From an uncultured Parasphingopyxis sp. (GTDB lineage: Bacteria; Pseudomonadota; Alphaproteobacteria; Sphingomonadales; Sphingomonadaceae), in NCBI GenBank assembly GCA_905479515.1, contig CAJQMX010000084.1:1-23407 (forward strand): a stretch of DNA of 23,407 nt. The letters run 5' to 3'. The position numbers and the translations under genes were made by a program. Positions 6,929-14,371 of the stretch are shown piece by piece. Below the pieces are notes generated by a model, which was given only the letters and a program-made list of their open reading frames with translations, searched no databases and was not told where the DNA came from. Positions within the stretch are counted from its first letter, which is position 1, and each line of letters starts with the position of its first letter.

Positions 6929-7492
6929 CGCCTCAATACCCCTTTTACACCATTCCCATATAGGAATGTTCCTACTTCGTTCGAGTCGGAAACTTTGTTC
7001 CTACACCCCTTTGGTGGACTTGCGGGAACTCATTCGGATTTGTCCCCGATATCCACATGGCTGGCCACAAGAGGCTATTTCACGGGAATCGCCAAAGCGA
7101 TGACACCACAACCTGTTGCGTAGCCCCCCGACCAAACCACTAGTCATAGTGTCTTAACCATGAGTCGGGCACAAGAGGCTTTGGGGTAAAGCGGTGACTC
7201 GTTTCACCGCTCCCCTGACTCGCTTCGTCGCAGGCCTATCCGTTCGCACGTGCAGCGACGCATGGAAGGAACTGGTCTTGCGTGATTACAAGGGAACGTA
7301 TGCGGAACAAAAAAACTTTCCTCTCCCACGCCCAATTTGATGGCGCGCCCTTTGGTTTCGTCGCAATTCCTCTGGCTGATTCGATTTCCGACAGCCTCGG
7401 ACAGTGAAAGTCGGATCCGCAACCGAATCTGCGGTTCATATGGCTATCACCCGTCACACACGATAGTGTTTGGCCAACAGGGAGAAATGAGC
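6929..7492. promoter_or_regulatory. nrdA upstream region with candidate operators
   Basis: This 564-bp gap separates nrdA from the divergent exported-protein gene and holds no convincing ORF. Close to nrdA are a near-palindrome CATTCCCATATAGGAATG (6951-6968) and a direct repeat GTTCCTAC (6968-6975 and 6997-7004, 29 bases apart). Paired sites near a start codon recall NrdR-type control of ribonucleotide reductase genes, but they do not match the consensus I know. Five GANTC sites (the CcrM methylation motif of alphaproteobacteria) fall in 6983-7221, where about one is expected by chance. TTAACC at 7154 resembles half a CtrA site. No clear -35/-10 pair was chosen. Confidence 0.35.
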
Positions 7493-7954
7493 ATGAAGCG
7501 GATTATAGCAACCCTTTGCCTTTCGGGGATTTTGGCGATTGCCCCGGCAAAGGCCCAGAAGCCGGGCGTTTCTGAAGGCAATCCGACGCCGCGTGAAGTG
7601 ATCGATGAATTGCGCCGCAACCACGGAGCGCCTGAGACGCCGTCCGGTTCAACGCTCGACCAGATGATCGAGGCCGCCCGTGCTCACCCCTTGGGCAGCC
7701 GGGAAAATCCCGTTCGCGCCGATACGCCGATTGGCCAGCACCAATATCTCAATCGGCTACGCTGCGAGAATGGAAACGCACCGATCTTTGACCGGATCGG
7801 CAATTTCGGGCTGGGCGTGTTTGGCACGATTATCGACGGCTATACCGTCGAATGTGAGGGATCGGCGCCTGCGAGCACGATCATCTATATGGATATGTAT
7901 CACGAGGGCTATAGCGAACCGGAGGCTGTTCAGGGTTTCACGATAACAGGCTAG
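7493..7954 (+). CDS. exported protein of unknown function
   Basis: The 153-aa protein has a clean signal peptide (MKRIIATLCLSGILAIAPAKA, cut after residue 21), so it is probably periplasmic. The mature part has two Cys (C91, C121) that could form a disulfide, within a conserved-looking block: GSRENPVRADTPIGQHQYL, RLRCENGNAPIFDRIGNFG, then DGYTVECEG and YMDMYHEGY. I know similar sphingomonad proteins only as hypothetical. The ATG at 7493 is preferred because GGGAG lies eight bases upstream; the ATG at 7487 is too close to it. It reads away from nrdA and has no operon partner. Confidence 0.75.
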   Translation: MKRIIATLCLSGILAIAPAKAQKPGVSEGNPTPREVIDELRRNHGAPETPSGSTLDQMIEAARAHPLGSRENPVRADTPIGQHQYLNRLRCENGNAPIFDRIGNFGLGVFGTIIDGYTVECEGSAPASTIIYMDMYHEGYSEPEAVQGFTITG

Positions 7955-8136
7955 GCCGCCTGCGCCACGCTTGCCATAGTGTTTGCCCCCCCGGCGCGCG
8001 CAACGCCGATGCGGCCCTGCGAGACAGTCGGCATAGGTGATAAAGCGACAATCGCCAAACTGGCGCGCCGGTTCGCATCCATGCCTTTAGCGAAAGTAAA
8101 CTGGCTGCGAGCCTGCTGCGCTGTTACGAGAGGCCC

Positions 8137-8406
8137 ATGATCTGGCTCATATTCGTCATGGGGGTTTGCAACTTCTTCCTTCACCGCTCGGTGATGGAAG
8201 GGCGCGGCCCCGTCTTCGCCGAAGTTGCAAAAGCACTGCACCGCTTTGCCGGGGGCTATGGCGGCTATGCGGTCGAATTCCTGTTTCTGGTCGGCGCGCT
8301 GTGGTTCGCCAAGTCCGGCCAGTCGATCATTCTGTTCTTCTATGGCGGCTATACCGCGCTCAATATCGGCACCTATATGATGCTCAGGCATATGAACGGG
8401 CGTTGA
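8137..8406 (+). CDS. small three-helix membrane protein
   Basis: The 89-aa protein has hydrophobic segments at about 1-15, 45-58 and 61-82, with basic residues between the first and second (RSVMEGRGPVFAEVAKALHR). Aromatic residues are common (GGYGGYAVEFLF, FFYGGYTALNIGTYMML). No family is recognised. GAGAGG precedes the ATG by three bases. The gene points at the monooxygenase gene, and its stop codon directly abuts the modular palindromic repeat at 8407-8543, which may act as its terminator. The 182 bases upstream (7955-8136) show no other feature. Confidence 0.75.
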   Translation: MIWLIFVMGVCNFFLHRSVMEGRGPVFAEVAKALHRFAGGYGGYAVEFLFLVGALWFAKSGQSIILFFYGGYTALNIGTYMMLRHMNGR

Positions 8407-8543
8407 TTTGTCAGGCTCAACCTGACGGTTGAGCGCGGCACCAGCCCGCACCCCCACCCGGCCTCCCATAGAATATACTGAGTGGGAAGCCGGGTGGGGG
8501 TGCGGGCTAGTGCGGCGATGTCCTGAAAGGGCAATTCTGACAG
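8407..8543. repeat. modular palindromic element, copy A
   Basis: The element fills the convergent gap between two stop codons. From the left: TTTGTCAG; hairpin CTCAACC-TGAC-GGTTGAG (8416-8433); CGCGGCACC; 26-base arms 8443-8468 and 8483-8508 with one mismatch around a 14-base loop; TGCGGCG; a weak hairpin; and CTGACAG (8537-8543). Copies B (21335-21470) and C (12873-12941) share its modules. A bidirectional terminator or REP-like role fits. Confidence 0.85.
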
Positions 8544-8544
8544 G

Positions 8545-10215
8545 CTAAGCCGCTACGAGCGCCAAAATTTCCTCGGGCAGGTCGAGATGCGACAGATAGT
8601 CCACGCTCTCTCCGCTGGTTTCTCCTGAAACCGTAAAGCCCGCATAGCCCTTGGCCCTGCTGTCATTGCACATCGCGCGATAGCCGGGGACGCCGCCGAG
8701 ATAGGCCATGAAAATGCGCGGTTTTCCGGGGATGTTCGCGCCCATATACCAGCTGTTCGCATAGGGATAGACAGTCAGGTTCGCCATGAAATTGGTGTGC
8801 TCGACCCAGCTCTTTTCAGCGTCCCGCGTCGGTTCGATCCAGCCATCGCCGATGTCCCTGATGGTATCGGTGATCCAGTCGACATGCTGTTCGATGGAAA
8901 CGATCATGTTCGAAAGCACCGAGGGGCTTTGCGGACCGGTAACGAGGAACAGGTTGGGAAAGCCCTCGCTCATCAGGCCGAGATAGGTTTCCGGTCCGTC
9001 CCGCCATTTGTCTTTCAGCGTCCGCCCGCCGCGCCCGGTGATGGCGATCTTGTCCAGCGTGCCGGTCATCGCATCAAACCCGGTGGCATAGACGATTGCG
9101 TCAAATTCAAATTCGCGGTCGCTGGTCTGTACGCCCTTGGCCGTGATCCGCTCGATCGGCGTCGTCTTCAGGTCAACCAGATGGACATGGTCGCGATTAT
9201 AGGTCTCGAAATAATTGGTATCGACGCACAGCCGCTTGGCCCCTGCCGGATAGCCGGTCGGGCACAGGAGTTCGGCAGCCTCGGGATCGTTGACGCGCTC
9301 CCGGATCTTGGTGCGGATGAATTCGGCGGCCAGATCATTGGCTTCCATCACCGTTCCGACATCGGGATAGCTGGCCATGAAGCAGAGGCCGCCTTGAGCC
9401 CAGCGCCGTTCAAATTCTGCGTTGCGGTCTGCTTCCGGCGTGTCGAGCGCCATCTCTTCGATCACCACTGTGGAGCCGGTAAAGCCCGCCGCTTCCTCGC
9501 GCGCCTGTTCGCGCAGGGCAGGGTAGCCGGCCTTGGTCTCGGCAATCTCCTCAGCGCTGAGCGGCCGGTTATGCGCGGGCACGACGAAATTCGGCGTGCG
9601 CTGCATGACAGTCAGCTCGGCGGCCTGGTCGGCGATGATCGGGATGGACTGGATCGCGCTCGATCCCGTGCCGATCACACCGACCTTCTGGCCGGTAAAG
9701 TCGACGCCTTCATGAGGCCAGAGCCCGGTCTGATAGGTTGGACCCTCAAAATCCTCCATGCCGGGAATCTGCGGCAGGTTGGGGGAGGAGAGGCAGCCGG
9801 TTGCCATCACGACATGGCGCGCGGTTACGCTTTCGCCGCTGTCGAGATCCACCGTCCAGAGATTGTTTTCTTCGTCATAGGTTGCAGCCAGCACCCGCGT
9901 TTCAAACTGGATATCGCCGCGCAGATCGAAGCGGTCGGCGACATGGTTGATATAGCGCAGGATTTCCGGCTGGGTCGAATAGCGTTCGGACCAGGTCCAT
10001 TCCTGCTCCAGTTCCTTTGACCAGCTATAGCTATATTCCATGCTCTCGACATCGCAGCGCGCGCCGGGATAGCGGTTCCAATACCATGTGCCGCCGACAT
10101 CGCCGCCAGCCTCTATAACCCGCGCCGAGAGCCCCAGCCCGCGCATTTTGTGGAGCAGATACAGCCCGGCAAAACCGGCACCGACAATCACGACATCGCA
10201 GTTCTTCTCGCCCAT
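8545..10215 (-). CDS. Baeyer-Villiger-type flavin monooxygenase
   Basis: The 556-aa protein is a class B flavoprotein monooxygenase of the cyclohexanone/phenylacetone monooxygenase type, which uses FAD, NADPH and oxygen to turn ketones into esters or lactones. It has the FAD motif GAGFAG (G12, G14, G17), the GGTWYWNRYPGARCDVES block (41-58), and a second nucleotide motif GTGSSA (182-187). The family fingerprint F-x-G-x3-H-x3-W-P appears as FEGPTYQTGLWP (156-167), with Gln162 in place of the conserved His. The start at 10215 follows AGGTGAGG at five bases; the ATG at 10248 lacks a ribosome site. The substrate is unknown. A repeat element lies right after the stop. Confidence 0.9.
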   Translation of the reverse strand: MGEKNCDVVIVGAGFAGLYLLHKMRGLGLSARVIEAGGDVGGTWYWNRYPGARCDVESMEYSYSWSKELEQEWTWSERYSTQPEILRYINHVADRFDLRGDIQFETRVLAATYDEENNLWTVDLDSGESVTARHVVMATGCLSSPNLPQIPGMEDFEGPTYQTGLWPHEGVDFTGQKVGVIGTGSSAIQSIPIIADQAAELTVMQRTPNFVVPAHNRPLSAEEIAETKAGYPALREQAREEAAGFTGSTVVIEEMALDTPEADRNAEFERRWAQGGLCFMASYPDVGTVMEANDLAAEFIRTKIRERVNDPEAAELLCPTGYPAGAKRLCVDTNYFETYNRDHVHLVDLKTTPIERITAKGVQTSDREFEFDAIVYATGFDAMTGTLDKIAITGRGGRTLKDKWRDGPETYLGLMSEGFPNLFLVTGPQSPSVLSNMIVSIEQHVDWITDTIRDIGDGWIEPTRDAEKSWVEHTNFMANLTVYPYANSWYMGANIPGKPRIFMAYLGGVPGYRAMCNDSRAKGYAGFTVSGETSGESVDYLSHLDLPEEILALVAA

Positions 10216-10287
10216 ATCATCCTCACCTGCATCGTTATTTTTTGCCATCTTGGGGCAGCTTCAGGCAAGAGTCGAGGCGTGCTTGGC

Positions 10288-11310
10288 CTATTGCGGAAGT
10301 TCAAGCTCCAGCGGTTCGGGCCCGCCATCCGCTGCGCCGTCAAACAGCAGCAAAAGCGACAGGGCCCGGCCTTCCAGAGCCACAATCGCAATCGCCTCGG
10401 GCTTGTCGCTGCCGGCAGGATCGAGGGTGGCAAGCGTCGCCAGCCTGCCATCGGCTGCGCGCAGATGGATGCGGTAGGGCACGTCTTGATCCTGAGCCGG
10501 GCCGGAAAGGATCAGGAGCCGCCCATCGGGCAGCAATGCGAGATCGCGAATGCCGGTATCGCGGCCCAGCGGCACGGCGAGCGCCCTCCCGCTGCCCACA
10601 ATCTGGCGCGAGAAAAGGGCCGTGGCGCTCGTCTCGAACAGATAGGCATTGCCGTCTATATTGGGCGCGCGCAGGCCGAAAATCATCCGGTCTCCCGCCA
10701 CCGCCAGCCCCTCGATATTGAGGCCATTGGCGTCGTAAAGCGACGCGCCGAAATAAGGGGCGAGCACGGCGTCCCGCTGCATCATAAGCGCAAGGCGATG
10801 GCTTGTGGAGATGGCGACCGATCCGGGAATGATCGGGCCGCTGGGGTCGTCCGGCGCGATACGGGCAACGATAAAGCTAGGCGGGCGCAGATCGTTGCTC
10901 TGCCGCGCGCAGCCATGCGATCCGGCGACATAGAAAATCCCGTCGCTGAACGCGGCGGCCTCGCCATCCACTTCCCGGCTTTCGGGGTCGAAATCGCCGC
11001 AGATATTGCGCGGCGGGGAGCCAAGCGGTTCGCCGACTTCAAGCAAGCTGAAACGCTGGCCTGCGGCAAGGACTGTGCCGTTATAGCTCGTCCATTGTGC
11101 CGAATCGCCCTCATCCTCAATGGCCAGACAGCGCAGGCTCTCGCCGCCACGTTGCCAGTCACAGGCAAGGCCGCTGACATCTTCGGAGACCGTGCCTTCC
11201 GGCCCGAAATGCCCGGAGATGGTTGTGCCGCTGCGCAGCTCGCGCGGTGCTTCGGAGGGTTCGCTGCATGCGGCCAGGAGCGCCAGCGCGCCGAGCGTCA
11301 GGAGGCGCAT
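10288..11310 (-). CDS. DUF3616 domain lipoprotein
   Basis: The 340-aa protein has a lipoprotein signal (LGALALLAAC, lipidated C15) and a repeat-rich extracytoplasmic domain. Segments such as NGLNIEGLAVAGDRMIFGLRAP and RDLALLPDGRLLILSGPAQD match the DUF3616 family, which looks like a beta-propeller of unknown function. Two Cys near 103 and 134 (NICGDF, SHGCAR) could pair. The ATG at 11310 lies inside the end of the upstream zinc-finger gene (13-base overlap), so it is likely translated by coupling; a GTG at 11319 is possible. The monooxygenase starts 72 bases downstream on the same strand and may share the transcript. Confidence 0.8.
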   Translation of the reverse strand: MRLLTLGALALLAACSEPSEAPRELRSGTTISGHFGPEGTVSEDVSGLACDWQRGGESLRCLAIEDEGDSAQWTSYNGTVLAAGQRFSLLEVGEPLGSPPRNICGDFDPESREVDGEAAAFSDGIFYVAGSHGCARQSNDLRPPSFIVARIAPDDPSGPIIPGSVAISTSHRLALMMQRDAVLAPYFGASLYDANGLNIEGLAVAGDRMIFGLRAPNIDGNAYLFETSATALFSRQIVGSGRALAVPLGRDTGIRDLALLPDGRLLILSGPAQDQDVPYRIHLRAADGRLATLATLDPAGSDKPEAIAIVALEGRALSLLLLFDGAADGGPEPLELELPQ

Positions 11311-11639
11311 GCAATGCACTGCGTTGCCATGGGATCAATCTCCAGTCGTTGTGTTGCAATCTCTTCGCCGCAGGTCAGGCACCAGCCAAATTCGCCCTCG
11401 TCGATCCGCTTTAGTGCGGCATCAATCCGCGCGATATCGGATTTGCGCCGCCGCGCCTCGGCATCGGCCATTTGCTGTTGCTGCATCGCGTCCATGCGTG
11501 AGAGCCGCCCGACGCTTTGCTGGTCCAGTTCGACCGGTTCGCGCCATTCGGCTGCGCGCTCATCCTCGCCGGACAATTGCGCGCGCAGGCTAGTCAGCCT
11601 TGCCCGCCATGCCTCCGCTTCGTCGTTCGCATCTGCCAT
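11298..11639 (-). CDS. TraR/DksA-type zinc-finger protein
   Basis: The 113-aa protein has a predicted coiled coil (about 40-80, rich in Gln, Glu and Arg) and a C-terminal four-cysteine zinc finger (C87-x2-C90 ... C108-x2-C111, in GWCLTCGEEI and TQCIACAS). This is the TraR/DksA family, whose members bind RNA polymerase through the secondary channel and adjust initiation, often with ppGpp. It is shorter than DksA (about 150), so it is a DksA-like paralogue rather than the housekeeping copy. No strong ribosome site precedes the ATG at 11639. The frame open upstream to 12206 is antisense to the hydrolase. It overlaps the next gene, and the divergent hydrolase starts 51 bases away. Confidence 0.88.
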   Translation of the reverse strand: MADANDEAEAWRARLTSLRAQLSGEDERAAEWREPVELDQQSVGRLSRMDAMQQQQMADAEARRRKSDIARIDAALKRIDEGEFGWCLTCGEEIATQRLEIDPMATQCIACAS

Positions 11640-11690
11640 CGGCCATGTGTCGGCCTTGGCCTTCCCAAGATCAAGCGCTAGGCGAAGTTC

Positions 11691-12872
11691 ATGGTAACAC
11701 GCATCCTCCGCTGGATTGGCTCCGCGCTCCTGTTCCTGCTGATCGCGGTGCTGTTGCTGCCGGTGGTCGTGCCGCCATTTCTCGATCGCATCTATTATGA
11801 AGGCCCGGTCACCGAAAATTTTGATGGCGCGCATTTCGTCAATCCCGATGAAGCCGAGGGGCAGTGGGAGGGAGACCCGTCTCGCAGAACCAATCCACGG
11901 CGCGGCAATTTCCTGCTGCGGCTCGTTCTTGGCGATGACCGCCCGGCCTGGCCCGAGCATGTTGCCGTTACTCCGACCATCCCGGATGAGCGGGTAGAGG
12001 GAGACCGGATGGTGGCGACCTGGGTCGGCCATGCCACGGCGCTTATCCAGACACAGGGCCTTAACATCCTGACCGATCCGATCTGGTCCGACTATGCCTC
12101 GCCAGTGCAGGGCATCGGCCCGCGCCGCGTGACCGAGCCGGGCATCCGGTTTGCGGACCTGCCGCCGATCGATCTTATCGTGATCAGCCATAATCATTAT
12201 GATCATCTCGATCTGGAAACCCTGCGGCGGCTATGGGAGCGGGACCGGCCGCTGATCGTTACCAGCCTGGGCAATGACGCGGTGATCGCGCAGTCCGGCG
12301 CCGAAGCGGTGACGCGCGACTGGGGCGGGACGGTGCAGGTTTCGCCCGAAATATCCGTGATCGTGACGCGTAACCATCATTGGGGATCGCGCTGGGGCGT
12401 GGATCGCAACCGCGCACTCTGGTCGAGCTTCCTCATCACCACGCCATCGGGCAACATCTTCTTTGGCGGCGATACCGGCCCCGGCGATATGCGCTGGCCG
12501 GAAGAAGCGGCGGCCTATGGCCCCGTGCGCCTCGCCTTCATTCCGATCGGTGCGTTCCGGTTTCAGCAGGGGCAGGACTGGAGCGGCAGCCATATCGGCC
12601 CGATGCATGCGATGCAGGTGTGGAACCGGCTCGGCCGCCCTGTCTCCATCGGCATTCATTGGGGTACGTTCCGCCTGAGCTGGGAAGGCTATTGGACCCC
12701 GGCGCGCATGCTGGAAATGTTGCAGGACTGCGCAGGCGTAGACGACGGCTTCTTCCGCGCCGTGCGCCATGGCCAGCGTTTCGATATTCCCGCTGTGCGA
12801 GAAACAGCCGCAGTTGATGAGGCCTTGGTAGAGCGCTGTGCGGACACAGCCGGAATCCGTGCGTTAGACTAG
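11691..12872 (+). CDS. NAPE-PLD-like metallo-beta-lactamase-fold hydrolase, membrane anchored
   Basis: The 393-aa protein has one N-terminal hydrophobic helix (about 5-29) and a metallo-beta-lactamase fold of the RomA/NAPE-PLD subgroup. Family markers are WVGHATALI (111-119), the metal site SHNHYDHLD (H167, H169, D171, H172), H229/H230, GGDTG (D261) and IGIHWGTF (H323). Eukaryotic relatives hydrolyse N-acyl phosphatidylethanolamine; bacterial substrates are mostly unknown, with phospholipids or phosphodiesters most likely. The single anchor puts the domain at the membrane, probably on the outer face. It is divergent from the zinc-finger gene and ends at palindromic element C, facing the VOC gene. 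Confidence 0.88.
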   Translation: MVTRILRWIGSALLFLLIAVLLLPVVVPPFLDRIYYEGPVTENFDGAHFVNPDEAEGQWEGDPSRRTNPRRGNFLLRLVLGDDRPAWPEHVAVTPTIPDERVEGDRMVATWVGHATALIQTQGLNILTDPIWSDYASPVQGIGPRRVTEPGIRFADLPPIDLIVISHNHYDHLDLETLRRLWERDRPLIVTSLGNDAVIAQSGAEAVTRDWGGTVQVSPEISVIVTRNHHWGSRWGVDRNRALWSSFLITTPSGNIFFGGDTGPGDMRWPEEAAAYGPVRLAFIPIGAFRFQQGQDWSGSHIGPMHAMQVWNRLGRPVSIGIHWGTFRLSWEGYWTPARMLEMLQDCAGVDDGFFRAVRHGQRFDIPAVRETAAVDEALVERCADTAGIRALD

Positions 12873-12941
12873 ATTGCCAGGCTCGCCCTATCGGCCGAGT
12901 TGGCTGGTGCGGCGCTCAACCGATAGGTTGGGCCTGACCAA
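12873..12941. repeat. modular palindromic element, copy C (short form)
   Basis: The element fills the convergent gap between the stops of the hydrolase and VOC genes. It has two facing hairpins, CTCGCCC-TATC-GGCCGAG (12882-12899) and CTCAACC-GATA-GGTTGGG (12915-12932), around GGTGCGGCG, and inverse ends GATTGCCAG and CTGACCAATC. It lacks the long central arms of copies A and B. Confidence 0.75.
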
Positions 12942-13331
12942 TCAACCCCCATCACCCACATTGAACGCGCACAGCTTGTTCCCGTCCAGATCACGGAAGT
13001 AGGCGGCGTAGAAGCCCATTGCTTCGGGCTCGCGAATACCGGGCGCGCCTTCATCGCTGGCGCCGAGCTCCAGCGCCTTGGCGTGCAGCGCATCGACCAG
13101 GGCGCGGCTCTCCGCCTGCAGCGCGACCATCGCGCCATTGCCGGGGGTCGCTTTTTCGCCATTGAAGGGCCGTGTGACGCACAGCATCGCCTGGGTCATG
13201 TCCTTGGCATAACCGGTAAAGCCCTCGTCCAGCTGCATCACGCGTTTGGCCCCGATTACCTCGGTCAGCGCGTCGTAAAACCCCAAAGCCTTTTCCAGAT
13301 CATTGGTGCCTATTGTCGCATATCCTATCAT
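12942..13331 (-). CDS. VOC family (glyoxalase/dioxygenase-fold) protein
   Basis: The 129-aa protein is a single vicinal-oxygen-chelate domain. It starts MIGYATIGTNDLEKALGFYDAL, and residues 69-125 hold GAMVALQAESRALVDALHAKALELGA followed by FYAAYFRDLDGNKLCAF. Such proteins act as dimers in glyoxalase, dioxygenase or antibiotic-binding roles; the reaction here cannot be told. The start at 13331 follows AAAGG at nine bases; the longer open frame runs antisense into the TIR gene. It lies 31 bases after the second TIR gene on the same strand, so it may be the last gene of that operon, ended by palindromic element C. Confidence 0.85.
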   Translation of the reverse strand: MIGYATIGTNDLEKALGFYDALTEVIGAKRVMQLDEGFTGYAKDMTQAMLCVTRPFNGEKATPGNGAMVALQAESRALVDALHAKALELGASDEGAPGIREPEAMGFYAAYFRDLDGNKLCAFNVGDGG

Positions 13332-13362
13332 CGTCTTGGCCTTTCTTCGTTGGTGTCGGGGT

Positions 13363-14355
13363 TCAGCAATTTTTCCCCGAATAGAAATAGTGGAATTCGA
13401 CTTGGTAAAGGTGCGGCGCGCCTGCGCCGTCTCGTATCGTAAGATTGCCGTCGGCCAATATCTTCGTGCTTCGGTTGGGCGCAACATCAAGTGCGAAGGT
13501 TGCCGTTGCGCCATCCAGCGCAGCCGGGCGACAGGTTAATTCGGCCAGATAAGTTGCATCGGCCTCCGCCGTAAATTGCTCCATCGAACAATTGTGGCGG
13601 CCGTCCGGGTCAAAGAAGGAAACGCCGGGATTGCTGGATTCGATTGCCCCGATACATCCGTTCGCCGTTCCAAGGCCGAGGCTCGCAAACAGCGCTTCGG
13701 CTTCTGTCTCATCATCGGGAGCGATGGCCGAATGGGCGGTCAATTCGCGGGTCCAACTGCCAGCCAAAACCTTGAGCCCGGCATCTTCTTCGCCGCCGAG
13801 CATATACCATCCGCCGCCCAGCCCGGCGATTGCGACGGTAGCACCGCCGCCCAGCCATAGCATGCGCTTGCCGGGAACCCGCCTGCGATTACCTGGCGCT
13901 CTCGGTCCGCCGGTGCCATTGTCATCGGCGCTGGCCTGATGCTTGATCGTGTCGATCAGGCGCTGGATCGTGGCATCGCGCCGATCCAGCCAGTCGACCC
14001 ATTGATAGCCGCTAAGCCAATAAGCCAGGCCCTCGGCATCAATATCTTCCAGCCGAACCGGATAAATCATTTTCTTGTTGTCGACGGCCAGCGTCAGCTC
14101 TCGCCTTACATGATCGGACTGATCGGATTTTGCGCAGAACAAGAGCACGATCATGTCGCACTTGCGGACCTCATCGACGATCGCCTTGTCGAACAAGACA
14201 CCCGGTTCGATATCGTCGGGCGCCATCCATCCTGTGATGCCATTGCGCTCGAGGATCTTCTTCAGATGGCGGGCGGTCTGCTCCTGCGAACTGTGATGAC
14301 TGATAAAGGCAACCGGCCGGGGCGCATGCTCTGTCTCCGGCGGCTCGTCACTCAT
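13363..14355 (-). CDS. TIR - transmembrane - DUF3617-like protein, second copy
   Basis: The 330-aa protein has three parts. Residues 14-125 form a TIR domain (VAFISHHSSQE, then GWMAPDDIEPG) with the likely NAD-cleaving Glu at E86 in HVRREL. Residues 165-186 form a transmembrane helix after a basic linker (NRRRVPGKR). Residues 195-330 resemble DUF3617: LAGSWTRE, GCIGAIE (C234), FFDPDGRHNC (C256), ELTCRP (C275) and a terminal C330, four Cys able to form two disulfides. The positive-inside rule puts the TIR part in the cytosol and the other outside. It follows the first copy by 16 bases. No Shine-Dalgarno site precedes ATG 14355, so coupled translation is likely. Its outer half has diverged strongly from the first copy. 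Confidence 0.85.
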   Translation of the reverse strand: MSDEPPETEHAPRPVAFISHHSSQEQTARHLKKILERNGITGWMAPDDIEPGVLFDKAIVDEVRKCDMIVLLFCAKSDQSDHVRRELTLAVDNKKMIYPVRLEDIDAEGLAYWLSGYQWVDWLDRRDATIQRLIDTIKHQASADDNGTGGPRAPGNRRRVPGKRMLWLGGGATVAIAGLGGGWYMLGGEEDAGLKVLAGSWTRELTAHSAIAPDDETEAEALFASLGLGTANGCIGAIESSNPGVSFFDPDGRHNCSMEQFTAEADATYLAELTCRPAALDGATATFALDVAPNRSTKILADGNLTIRDGAGAPHLYQVEFHYFYSGKNC

Positions 14356-14371
14356 CTGGAGGGCCTGAACA

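Noticed and set aside
8797..11697. Long plus-strand frames opposite the monooxygenase and DUF3616 genes
   Set aside because: Low-complexity translations with no recognisable domain; the minus-strand genes have clear motifs, so these are shadows.
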